Shown here: positions 54,084 through 62,271 of the stretch, in pieces
Layout of the letters: each line of letters begins with the position of its first letter
Position numbering within the stretch: position 1 is the stretch's first letter
Assembly: GCA_030526045.1 (NCBI GenBank)
Contig: JAUNDN010000004.1
Span: 29,015-93,014 of the forward strand
Source of the DNA: Bacillota bacterium
GTDB taxonomy: Bacteria; Bacillota; Clostridia; Lachnospirales; Lachnospiraceae
Direction of reading: 5' to 3'
DNA: 64,000 bases
The notes under the pieces: model-generated
The model's input: the letters and a program-made list of their open reading frames with translations, nothing else
Databases searched by the model: none
Told to the model about the DNA's origin: nothing
Position numbers and translations under genes: made by a program

Positions 54084-54537
54084 GGACTTCTCCTTTCTTA
54101 AATTCCGTCAGCAGATGATTCAGCCTATTTGTGTCAATCACTCTTTTAATCTTATTGACCAGAAAAACACACAAATAGATGCTGATCATATAAACAAAAA
54201 ACAGCGCCGTAACAAACAGATTTCTGTCAAACCAATTCCAGAAATAAGACATAACTGTATAGAGCAGGACACAGCACAGTATCCCCAGCAGCCTGCTTAA
54301 GCCAAGTCTTTCAGCCTCGTCCGGATTTCCCAACAGGTAATACTGAATATACACAATCACATAGGCTGAGCAGAACATTTGAAGTAAAAAGAAGATATCT
54401 GCACTGTATATTCCACAGCAAAGCAGATAAATGCAGTAAAAAACCATGATACATAAGGTGTAGAGACTGGCCTTGTATTCAATTGCAATTTCATTGCTTA
54501 AAACCCTTTTCAGCTTATCTTTCAGACTATTCTTCAT
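54076..54537 (-). CDS. DUF3021 family membrane protein
   Basis: 153 residues from the ATG at 54537 (GGAGG 10 nt upstream; a GTG at 54549 is unlikely). Four membrane helices are visible, with short loops, and a basic C-terminal tail. DUF3021 proteins are regularly encoded beside LytTR regulators and are thought to hold or modulate them. Here the start overlaps the end of the LytTR gene by 11 nt and the end overlaps the ABC ATPase gene. Confidence 0.8.
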   Translation of the reverse strand: MKNSLKDKLKRVLSNEIAIEYKASLYTLCIMVFYCIYLLCCGIYSADIFFLLQMFCSAYVIVYIQYYLLGNPDEAERLGLSRLLGILCCVLLYTVMSYFWNWFDRNLFVTALFFVYMISIYLCVFLVNKIKRVIDTNRLNHLLTEFKKGEVHE

Positions 54538-54982
54538 CTCTGCCGGCACCTCCCTTCAAAATTTGTCGCAGGGTCTTTGCATATTTTCTGGAGATTATGA
54601 CCTGTTCACCATTTTCCATGGTGGCACGGATACGGTTTCCCGGTTCACTTTTTAGATACCCGATTTTATAAATGTTAATAATCATGGATTTGGAGCATCG
54701 AAAAAAGCCTCTGCTTCCATAGTACATGGACAATTCCAGCAGACTCATCTGCACCCTGCACACCTTATCCTGTAAATAGGCAAAGGTCACGCCATCCACA
54801 CTTTCCATATAAAAAATATCCTCCGGCGATAACAGAAACTGCTTTCCCTGTTCGAAAGCGTTTATTTTACAGCCTGCTCCCTGGACGATCCCGGCAATAG
54901 CTTCAATCTGTTCATTCATTTCCCGATACCGGATGATCACCTCATCCTCGCCCCGGGCTATCCTGTTCATTGTCAGCTTCAT
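54527..54982 (-). CDS. LytTR-domain transcriptional regulator
   Basis: 151 residues from the ATG at 54982 (AAAGGG upstream). A short N-terminal part without receiver domain precedes the LytTR DNA-binding domain (LSPEDIFYMESVDGVTFAYL, RGFFRCSKSMIINIYKIGYLK). It probably controls its own operon together with the DUF3021 protein. First gene of the LytTR-DUF3021-ABC operon, with a promoter 30-60 nt upstream. Confidence 0.88.
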   Translation of the reverse strand: MKLTMNRIARGEDEVIIRYREMNEQIEAIAGIVQGAGCKINAFEQGKQFLLSPEDIFYMESVDGVTFAYLQDKVCRVQMSLLELSMYYGSRGFFRCSKSMIINIYKIGYLKSEPGNRIRATMENGEQVIISRKYAKTLRQILKGGAGRDEE

Positions 54983-55012
54983 CTGAATCCCTTTCTTATC
55001 GGTTCTATCTGC

Positions 55013-55040
55013 ATTGTAGCAAATTATCATTTCTACACAA
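55013..55040 (-). promoter_or_regulatory. Promoter of the LytTR-DUF3021-ABC operon
   Basis: TTGTGT (55040-55035), a 16-bp spacer and TACAAT (55018-55013) on the minus strand. Just upstream CCCT-GGCCCGAA-AGGG forms a short inverted repeat, a possible regulator site. Confidence 0.5.
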
Positions 55041-55064
55041 TCCCTTTCGGGCCAGGGTGCACTT

Positions 55065-55937
55065 TTACACCCTTAAGATGCTCTTTTTCTCCTGCCTGCC
55101 ATTGCCACGGGCATTCCTTCGATATTTTCCCGGTGTCATTCCTACCGCCTTCTTAAACTGCTCACTCAGGTAATTGCCATGACAGAATCCTGTCTCCTGG
55201 GCAATCTCCATGATAGATTTGTTCGTTTGGGTCAGGAGTATCTGCACATGTCTGATTTTTACATGCGTCAGATATTCCGTATAAGACATTCCAAGCTCTG
55301 ACTGAAACAGTCTTGAAAAATAAGCTGTAGAAAACCCGGCTATCTTTGCCGTCTCCTGCAGAGAGGGGTCCTTACTGTAGCAGTTTTCCATGTAAGTAAT
55401 GGCATCCATGATCGGTAGGCTTAGCGTTCTTCTGTTTCTGACCACATTTTCATCACGCAGCTTTTCTTCCCACACAGTTGCAAGCAGCCGAAACAGCATT
55501 CCCTGCAAAAGGAATTCCTTGTAAGGTCTGTCCTTTTGAAATTCCTCTGTCATTTCCGTAAAAAGACCAAAAATCTTTTCCTGTGCCTCCTTCGTAAAGT
55601 GGCAGACTCTGCTCTCATATAGATCATCAAATGTCTTTCGTCCCACATTTTCAATAAAGGGCTTCACAAAATCAGGGGTGTACTTAATCAAAATCCTCTC
55701 ATATGGCTCCCCTGATTCCGCTACAGTTCTGTGATAAACATAAGGAGGAGACATTGCCACATCCCCAGCGTGATAGCTGTAAGTAGCATTGGGAGTGATT
55801 GTTCTGCGGTCACCGCTGATCACATAGCCGATGCTGTAATGATCTGTTGCCATCTCCATGGATGGCATGGCATACTCCGGCTGAAAGCTTTTTCTCTCCA
55901 CATAAATATTGGTTCCTTCCTTAAGAGGTAACGGCAT
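55065..55937 (-). CDS. AraC-family transcriptional regulator
   Basis: 290 residues: N-terminal cupin-like domain (IGYVISGDRRTITPNATYSYHAGDVAMSPPYVYHRT) and C-terminal AraC DNA-binding domain (SLQETAKIAGFSTAYFSRLFQ, then EIAQETGFCHGNYLSEQFKKAVGMTPGKYRR). It is divergent from the ABC exporter gene at 56119, with a 181-bp region between them, so it may regulate the exporter. The ligand is unknown. Confidence 0.88.
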   Translation of the reverse strand: MPLPLKEGTNIYVERKSFQPEYAMPSMEMATDHYSIGYVISGDRRTITPNATYSYHAGDVAMSPPYVYHRTVAESGEPYERILIKYTPDFVKPFIENVGRKTFDDLYESRVCHFTKEAQEKIFGLFTEMTEEFQKDRPYKEFLLQGMLFRLLATVWEEKLRDENVVRNRRTLSLPIMDAITYMENCYSKDPSLQETAKIAGFSTAYFSRLFQSELGMSYTEYLTHVKIRHVQILLTQTNKSIMEIAQETGFCHGNYLSEQFKKAVGMTPGKYRRNARGNGRQEKKSILRV

Positions 55938-56118
55938 CTTTTCCCATCCTTTCCCGGTATCTTTTCAATTGCTACATTAATAATGTCATGAAAACGTAGT
56001 TTTTTCAAGAAATATTGTGAAATTGTTGGATGAATTGCTAAGTTTTTATGCTTTATACTAAGATTATTATGAAAAATGTTATGAACCAGAATGATCTGCT
56101 TTCTGAAGGAGGATTTCC

Positions 56119-57900
56119 ATGACAGAGCCAAAAAAGCTTCACCCGGCCCTCCGCACTTTGACATATATCAACCCCCACTGGTACCTGATCCTGCTCTCTA
56201 CCGTCACAGGTGTCATTAAGCTGACCCTGCCACTTGTTTTGCCTCAGGTAATGAAATATTTTACCGATGAGGTTCTTCCTGCAGGCAGCCTTCTTTCAGA
56301 CGTACAAAAGCTTCAGGAAATTTATAAATGGCTGTTTCTCTTATTAGCCATGTTTCTATTTATCTACATTCCTGCTGCTTTTTTGCGTGAAGCCGGTTCC
56401 CAGGAGGTTTCCAACCGTATCATGCATACCATGCGCTGCCAGCTCTATGAGCATCTGCAGCTTATGTCTGCCCGCTTCCACCAGGAAAACAAGTCCGGTG
56501 CTCTGGTGACAAGGATCAACAGCGATGTGGAGCAGGTACATGGCTTTATCTGGAGCGTAGCCACCAATATATGGATCGATTCCATTATTCTGATCGTATA
56601 TCTGATTTTGATGCTTCGAATCAATATTACGCTTACGATCATTGCTTTCATCACCCTGCCGATCTCTGTCATTGTAACCAAAAAGATCCGCTCCCATATT
56701 CGTCAGAACAGTAAAAAGGCGCAGGGCGAAATATCTGACATTGCGGGTTATCTGCAGGAACGCATGGCAGGCTATGCCGTTGTTAAGCTGTTTCATATGG
56801 AGGAACATGAAAAAGAACAATATAATGGTATCTCCCAGGCAATCTACCGCTTTACAAGGAAGCGCAACCGCTTTTCCTCTCTGGGGGTCGCCATTACAGG
56901 AGCCTTCTCGGAGGTAATCAGTTCCATCGTCATCTGCTTATCTGCAGCCATAATCGTAAAGGGGAATATGACAATCGGTGATATGATCGTGTTTTATTCC
57001 TACCTCGGTTATCTGGTAACACCGCTTCGGCGCTTTGCTGAGCTAAATGTCACCTATGCAAGAAGCATTGCTGGGATTGAGCGGGTCTATGAGATACTGG
57101 ATACGCCCCCTGACATTGTGGAAAAGGAAAATGCCGTGCCGCTCATGCCGGATGCTCCTATGAATATTGCCTTTGATCATGTCTTTTTCCAATATGACCC
57201 GGACAGTGATATTCAGAATTTGAGTGATATCAGCTTTTCGATCAAAGAAGGGGAACAGGTTGCACTGGTAGGCTCCAGTGGCTGCGGGAAAACCACCGTC
57301 GTCAATCTGCTTGCCAGATTTTATGATATTGACAGCGGTTCTATCCTGATAAACGATAAAGACATCACAGATTACACTCTCGCTTCCCTGTACGAACAGA
57401 TGGGAATGGTTTTCCAGGACACGATTCTTTTCTCCGGAACCATCGCCGAAAATCTGAAATACGGGAAACCGGATGCAACCATGGAAGAAATGATCGCAGC
57501 TGCCAAAGCGGCTAATGCCTATGAATTTATCATGAAGGCGCCGGATGGCTGGGATACCCTGTTGGGTGAACGCGGAATTGGTTTGTCCGGCGGTCAGAAG
57601 CAGCGGCTTGCCATTGCAAGAGTTTTCCTGCGCAATCCACGCCTGCTGATTCTGGATGAGGCTACCAGCGCTCTGGATTCCGAATCAGAAACTCTCGTTC
57701 AGAGTGCGCTTGATAATCTGATGCAGAACCGTACCTCCATCATCATCGCCCACCGACTTTCCACCATCATCAATGTGGATAAGATTATTGTCATGGATAA
57801 GGGAAAAATTGTCGAAGTCGGAAATCACGAAAACCTTCTTGCCAGAAATGGCAGATATACTGAGTTATACCACATGCAGTTCAAGGATGTGCTTGTCTGA
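56119..57900 (+). CDS. ABC exporter, fused membrane and ATPase domains
   Basis: 593 residues, a half transporter of the MsbA/BmrA type. The membrane domain with six helices (about 20-310) is followed by the ATPase (about 335-593): Walker A GSSGCGKTT, Q-loop FQDTILF, signature LSGGQKQR, Walker B LLILDEATSALD and switch His in IAHRLST. It probably works as a homodimer, as no partner gene is adjacent. Substrate may be a drug, lipid or peptide. ATG at 56119 follows GGAGG. It ends at a clear terminator. Confidence 0.93.
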   Translation: MTEPKKLHPALRTLTYINPHWYLILLSTVTGVIKLTLPLVLPQVMKYFTDEVLPAGSLLSDVQKLQEIYKWLFLLLAMFLFIYIPAAFLREAGSQEVSNRIMHTMRCQLYEHLQLMSARFHQENKSGALVTRINSDVEQVHGFIWSVATNIWIDSIILIVYLILMLRINITLTIIAFITLPISVIVTKKIRSHIRQNSKKAQGEISDIAGYLQERMAGYAVVKLFHMEEHEKEQYNGISQAIYRFTRKRNRFSSLGVAITGAFSEVISSIVICLSAAIIVKGNMTIGDMIVFYSYLGYLVTPLRRFAELNVTYARSIAGIERVYEILDTPPDIVEKENAVPLMPDAPMNIAFDHVFFQYDPDSDIQNLSDISFSIKEGEQVALVGSSGCGKTTVVNLLARFYDIDSGSILINDKDITDYTLASLYEQMGMVFQDTILFSGTIAENLKYGKPDATMEEMIAAAKAANAYEFIMKAPDGWDTLLGERGIGLSGGQKQRLAIARVFLRNPRLLILDEATSALDSESETLVQSALDNLMQNRTSIIIAHRLSTIINVDKIIVMDKGKIVEVGNHENLLARNGRYTELYHMQFKDVLV

Positions 57901-57906
57901 GACTGC

Positions 57907-57934
57907 AAAAGAGCCCGCATGCGGGCTCTTTTTT
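57907..57934 (+). terminator. Terminator of the ABC exporter gene
   Basis: An 11-bp perfect stem (57908-57918 with 57921-57931) with a 2-nt centre is followed by a T run. It can also serve the convergent YbaK gene, since an A run precedes it. Confidence 0.85.
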
Positions 57935-57936
57935 GT

Positions 57937-58410
57937 TTACGTTTCCATCAGCTTGCACACATCAACCCAGCCTTCCTCACCGGCATACTTCTCCATCTCG
58001 GGAATCGTAAGCTCAATGGCACTGTTACTGCTGCCGCAGGCGGGAAACACCGTTTCAAAGCGTTTCAGGGATTCATCCAAATAGATCTTTACGCCATCGT
58101 TTACCGCAAACGGACAGACACCACCGATGGCATGTCCGACCATCTCATTCACCTCATCCGGCGAAAGCATCTTTGCCTTTGTGCCGAACTGTTTCTTATA
58201 TTTTGTATTATCAATCTTCACATCCCCTGCTGCCACGATCAAAATTGCCTGTCCGTCCACCATAAAAGACAACGTCTTGGCAATCCTTTGAGGCGCGCAG
58301 CCAAGCGCCTGTGCCGCAAGTGCTACCGTTGCACTGGACACATCAAATTCCTGAATTCTATCTTCCATCCCATATTTTTTGAAATATTCTCTTACCTTAT
58401 CAATTGCCAT
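57937..58410 (-). CDS. YbaK/EbsC family aminoacyl-tRNA deacylase
   Basis: 157 residues. The family core shows AKTLSFMVDGQAILIVAAGD, KAKMLSPDEVNEMVGHAIGGVCPF and the conserved Lys of the deacylase site (AKTL). Relatives remove mischarged amino acids from tRNA(Pro) in trans. GGVCPF, with Cys for the common Ser, is normal in this subgroup. Which tRNA it edits cannot be told. It converges on the exporter gene. Confidence 0.88.
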   Translation of the reverse strand: MAIDKVREYFKKYGMEDRIQEFDVSSATVALAAQALGCAPQRIAKTLSFMVDGQAILIVAAGDVKIDNTKYKKQFGTKAKMLSPDEVNEMVGHAIGGVCPFAVNDGVKIYLDESLKRFETVFPACGSSNSAIELTIPEMEKYAGEEGWVDVCKLMET

Positions 58411-58433
58411 TTTATGTCCATTCCTTTCTGAGC

Positions 58434-59576
58434 TTATCTTTCAAAAACCATTTCCTTTTTGTCAAGATCCTCCTGCACCTTCAATAAATCCCTACGGATC
58501 TTAAGCTTCTGCGGACATGCTTTTTCACACTTGCCGCATTGAATACAGTTCTTAGCCTGATGCTCCGCTCCCATTTCATGCTCCCATTTCCAGTCTACAG
58601 CATAATAATTCTGGTACATATGATAGGTATTCCATACGCTGAAGCACCCGGGTATATCGACTCCTGCCGGACATGGCATACAGTATCTGCAACCGGTACA
58701 GCCGTTCTGCACCCGGCTTCTGATCGTCTCTACCACTTTGCCAATTGCCTTTTCCTCTTCCTCGGACAACGGCTTAAATCCGCGGAAGGTCTTCAAATTA
58801 TCCTCCACCTGCTCCATCGTGGACATTCCGCTTAAAATCACCTTAACTCCCGGTTTGCTTCCCACCCAGCGAAGCGCATAAGATGCTGCCGACGCTTCCG
58901 GATCAAATTGATGAAAATACTCCATTATATCATCGGAAAAAGCCGCCAGAGAACCGCCCTTGACAGGCTCCATGATGATAAGAGGAATCTTCCTGTCTGT
59001 TGCCAGCTGATATCCCTTCATCCCCGCCTGTTCATCAGTGTCCATGTAATTTAACTGAATCTGGCAGAAGTCCCAGTCTCTGCTGCAAAGCATTTCCTCA
59101 AACACCTCATAGCTGTCATGAAAAGAAAATCCAAGATATTTAATTTTTCCTTCTGCCTTCAATTTCTCCAGCCGCTCCACGCAGCCGATCTCCTTCATCT
59201 TCTCCCAGCGTTCCTGATTCATGGCATGCAGGAGATAAAAGTCTATGTATTCCACCTGAAGTTTCTGAAGCTGCTCCTCAAAAAGCCTGTCCACATCCTC
59301 CACTGTATTTACCAGCCAGACAGGAAGCTTGGTAGCCAGATAAAAAGAATTTCTTTCATATTTTTTCAGTATCTTGCCTACTACCACCTCACTTAGTCCG
59401 TCGTGGTAAGGATAGGCCGTATCAATATAATTGACGCCCTCGGCAATTGCCCGGTCAAGCATTCTCTCTGCCTCTGCCTCATCAATTTTCCCATCTGCCA
59501 TCGTGGGAAAACGCATACAGCCGAATCCCAACAGGGAGGTTTCAATTCCCAGATTTTCCATTCTTCTCTTTTCCAT
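58434..59576 (-). CDS. Aldo/keto reductase with C-terminal 4Fe-4S domain
   Basis: 380 residues from the ATG at 59576 (GGAGG 5 nt upstream). The AKR barrel (1-285) has the motifs LGFGCMRFP, YIDTAYPYHDG (catalytic Asp and Tyr), DFYLLHAM and QIQLNYMD. A C-terminal extension holds two cysteine clusters, CxxCxxCxxCP (CTGCRYCMPCP) and CxxCxxCxxxCP (CIQCGKCEKACP), each able to bind a [4Fe-4S] centre. This form is common in anaerobes and may take electrons from ferredoxin. Substrate unknown. Confidence 0.9.
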   Translation of the reverse strand: MEKRRMENLGIETSLLGFGCMRFPTMADGKIDEAEAERMLDRAIAEGVNYIDTAYPYHDGLSEVVVGKILKKYERNSFYLATKLPVWLVNTVEDVDRLFEEQLQKLQVEYIDFYLLHAMNQERWEKMKEIGCVERLEKLKAEGKIKYLGFSFHDSYEVFEEMLCSRDWDFCQIQLNYMDTDEQAGMKGYQLATDRKIPLIIMEPVKGGSLAAFSDDIMEYFHQFDPEASAASYALRWVGSKPGVKVILSGMSTMEQVEDNLKTFRGFKPLSEEEEKAIGKVVETIRSRVQNGCTGCRYCMPCPAGVDIPGCFSVWNTYHMYQNYYAVDWKWEHEMGAEHQAKNCIQCGKCEKACPQKLKIRRDLLKVQEDLDKKEMVFER

Positions 59577-59656
59577 GACATCCTCCTCTTCACTATAGAC
59601 CTGAAGTAGCAATCCTATCTATCTTATCACTTAGCCTCTCGACTGTAAATATTTTA

Positions 59657-61072
59657 CTATTCTCCTGTTGCTTCCCGATATGCGGTGTCTCCCACATCCT
59701 CCCATGCATGCCTGCCGGATGCAAGTACCTCTCCGGTTTCCCTGTTCACTGCATACATATCCTCGATCGCAGTTGCAGTTTCGTTTCCGTCCGCATCATA
59801 ATAGGTTTTATACTGCACAAACAAATGACATTTTCCGTTTTGAGACACACGGTCATACACTACAGTCTGTTCGTAATTCATATCAACTGTCATGCCGTCA
59901 GCCGTAGTCCTTTCCTCCCTACCACTGCCCAGGACAGCATAAAAATTACCTTTTGCATTATAGTAGCCGTTATAGTCATAACCCTGCTTACTATACACCT
60001 CATCATACAGCCGCTTGTAGGATCCTTCCACCGTTTCCGATGTGGTAATATCCGGCTCCTGAGCCAGTTCCGCCTCCTTTTTGATCTCCTCAAGTCTTAC
60101 AGGACTGCTGTTTTCCTCAAAGGCTTCGCAGAATACCTGATATAAATATACTGCTCTCTCATCCTCCGGAATATGTTCATATTCCTGCATTTCCACACAT
60201 ATTTCCCGATTGTATCCACCGGCTTTCTTCACGTTCCCGCATAGGTATACCCTGCCGCTTTGTGTTTCCGATGGCAAAAGTGCCTCATTTAAGCATTCTG
60301 CCAGAAGCTCTGATACTGTTTGAAATTTCTCCGGCTCCTGCACTGCAATTACCGGAGCCATTCCATTGGGTATACTCTTGTCATAAATCTGAAAGGTTGT
60401 TTGGACCCCATCCTCTCTCATTTCCAGGTAGGGCAATAGTTTCGTGCACTGCTGCAGCTTATGATTTACCCTTGCCTGTCCATAATCATCCATAAACTCA
60501 TAGAACACATTCAGTCCGAACATATGCATTTCAAGGGTAGGATCCGATGCCGGATATAATGTATAGATACTGACCTTCTCCGTCTTCTCCCTGCGCAGGT
60601 CTTTTTCACTAACTACAAACTCTTCCCCATATTTTTCTTCCGCTTTCAGCTTGACAATATTGGAAATTTCTTGATATTTCCTTTTCACAAAAGGACTGTA
60701 GCAACTGTAATATTCATGGTAACAGGTACTCCCCAAATCAGCGAAGACCTCACACTCTATAACGTTCTCCTGTATAAAGTTCTCCTTCTCCCAATGAGGC
60801 ATTCTGATCCCGGAGAAAAGAACAAGAAATACCGCCAGGAAAATTGCCATTCCAAGTATTCTTTTCCATAGCTTCCCCTTAAGGAAAAAGGACAATATGG
60901 ACAACGGAAGCACAATAAAACTGACAATATCTCCCAACACAATGACCCAGGTGCGATAGTATATATCCATCATTTTCAGCCACTGTGAACTGACAGCATA
61001 AGCAATGGTCAGAAAGATTGCAGCATACAGAATCCCTGCTTTAATTTTGAAAAAAGTCCTCTTTTCCATCAT
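59657..61072 (-). CDS. Uncharacterised membrane protein under TetR control
   Basis: 471 residues from the ATG at 61072 (GAGGG 6 nt upstream). Three membrane helices lie in the first 95 residues, followed by a large hydrophilic domain of about 370 residues, probably outside the cell. I do not recognise a family. Visible features are acidic loops, several cysteines (CYHEYYSCYSPF) and a C-terminal part that reads like a beta-rich domain (YKTYYDADGNETATAIEDMYAVNRETGEV). It follows the TetR gene by 19 nt in the same operon. Confidence 0.65.
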   Translation of the reverse strand: MMEKRTFFKIKAGILYAAIFLTIAYAVSSQWLKMMDIYYRTWVIVLGDIVSFIVLPLSILSFFLKGKLWKRILGMAIFLAVFLVLFSGIRMPHWEKENFIQENVIECEVFADLGSTCYHEYYSCYSPFVKRKYQEISNIVKLKAEEKYGEEFVVSEKDLRREKTEKVSIYTLYPASDPTLEMHMFGLNVFYEFMDDYGQARVNHKLQQCTKLLPYLEMREDGVQTTFQIYDKSIPNGMAPVIAVQEPEKFQTVSELLAECLNEALLPSETQSGRVYLCGNVKKAGGYNREICVEMQEYEHIPEDERAVYLYQVFCEAFEENSSPVRLEEIKKEAELAQEPDITTSETVEGSYKRLYDEVYSKQGYDYNGYYNAKGNFYAVLGSGREERTTADGMTVDMNYEQTVVYDRVSQNGKCHLFVQYKTYYDADGNETATAIEDMYAVNRETGEVLASGRHAWEDVGDTAYREATGE

Positions 61073-61091
61073 AAAAAGCCCTCTTTTTGCT

Positions 61092-61655
61092 TCAGTCCAA
61101 ATCACCTTTTAACAGCATTCCCCGCACCGTCTGCACAAAATGTTCTGCAGTTTTCTCCTCAAAAGGAATCACCCGCGACCACATCCGAAGCCCCTGATAG
61201 TAATACAGAATCATATCCGTAACCTGATCCGCATTGACTGATCTGAATTCACCGGACTCCATCCCGTACTCGATCAGACTATTCCAGCGCTTTTTGGCCT
61301 TTTCTTGAATCTCCTCAAAAAAAGCTGCATTTCCCTGATTCGCATATTCATAGATTGCAAGGCTCAGGGAGTTCTCCTTATCCGGTATTTCCTTCTTTAT
61401 TTCCGCAAGCATATCCTTAAGGATTTCCGTGGCACTTTCCTGTTTTTCAATCCGGTCTGCAATTACATATTCCTCTGAAAGAATCTCTGCAAAAATCTCA
61501 GCTGTGCCGGAATAGTGCCTGTAGAGTCCGCCTCGGCTGAGCCCTGTTCTCTCACAGATATCCTTCATGGTCACTTCCTTAAAGCCTTTTTCAGCAAAAA
61601 GCTTATATGCCTCCTGCCGAATCAGCTCTTTGGTCTTTTCTCCCTTAACGCCCAT
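61092..61655 (-). CDS. TetR/AcrR-family regulator
   Basis: 187 residues. The N-terminal HTH (TKELIRQEAYKLFAEKGFKEVTMKDICERTGLSRGGLYRHY) is typical, and the helical C-terminal part is a ligand pocket without clear relatives. It lies 3 nt after the GNAT gene and before the membrane protein. Two palindromes in the operon promoter (62199-62244) are probable operators, so autorepression is likely. The inducer is unknown. Confidence 0.9.
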   Translation of the reverse strand: MGVKGEKTKELIRQEAYKLFAEKGFKEVTMKDICERTGLSRGGLYRHYSGTAEIFAEILSEEYVIADRIEKQESATEILKDMLAEIKKEIPDKENSLSLAIYEYANQGNAAFFEEIQEKAKKRWNSLIEYGMESGEFRSVNADQVTDMILYYYQGLRMWSRVIPFEEKTAEHFVQTVRGMLLKGDLD

Positions 61656-61658
61656 GAT

Positions 61659-62180
61659 CTAGTCCTCAATTTCTTCCCGCAGAAGCGAATACATGCAATA
61701 GGAAAAAACCTTTCCGTTTTTGTACACACCGTTTCTCATGGTTCCCTCATAGGTAAACCCGGCTTTCTCCAGTACACCCCTGGAACCTGCATTATAGTCA
61801 AAGGGCTCCGCATAAATCCTGACGATATCAAACCTCGCAAACGCTTCCCTACATATTTGCCTGACAGCTTCGGAGGTGATCCCCTGCCTCCAGTAATCCT
61901 CCGAGAGCCAATAGCCAAGCTCTGCGGATTTCTCATATACATCATCCCTTACAAAGACACCGATGCTGCCCACCGCATTGTCGTCTACTACGATTGCCCG
62001 TGCAAGCTGCCCCTCTCCCTCATGCTCCATACAGTCATTCACATACCACTTTGCATCATCAAGCGTATAAGGATTGGGAAAAACATTTCTCAGATTTGCT
62101 GCAATTTTAGGATTATTGGCGGCTTCTGCCACGCTCGATGCATCCTCCTGTCTCCACGGTCTTAAAATAAAATTTTTCAT
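61659..62180 (-). CDS. GNAT-family N-acetyltransferase
   Basis: 173 residues of the RimJ/RimL type. FILRPWRQEDASSVAEAANNP starts it; the acetyl-CoA motif is seen as LSEDYWRQGITSEAVRQICREAF, then ARF, RIYAEPFDYNAGSRGVLEKAGFTYEGTMRN. Substrate may be an N-terminal or small-molecule amine. First gene of the GNAT-TetR-membrane protein operon, with GGGAGGA before the ATG at 62180. Confidence 0.9.
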   Translation of the reverse strand: MKNFILRPWRQEDASSVAEAANNPKIAANLRNVFPNPYTLDDAKWYVNDCMEHEGEGQLARAIVVDDNAVGSIGVFVRDDVYEKSAELGYWLSEDYWRQGITSEAVRQICREAFARFDIVRIYAEPFDYNAGSRGVLEKAGFTYEGTMRNGVYKNGKVFSYCMYSLLREEIED

Positions 62181-62198
62181 AATTCCTCCCTTTTAAAA

Positions 62199-62250
62199 GC
62201 GACACCTGTGTTTCTTTTCATATTATGCGACACTTGTGTCTCTTTGTCAA
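62199..62250 (-). promoter_or_regulatory. Promoter with two TetR-type operator palindromes
   Basis: TTGACA (62250-62245), a 17-bp spacer and CATAAT (62227-62222) on the minus strand. GACACTTGTGTC (62229-62240), a perfect palindrome, fills the spacer. A close copy, GACACCTGTGTT (62201-62212), lies just downstream of the -10. On the minus strand both read RACACARGTGTCGC. Confidence 0.7.
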
Positions 62251-62271
62251 GAGTTCTTTATGAAATAATCC

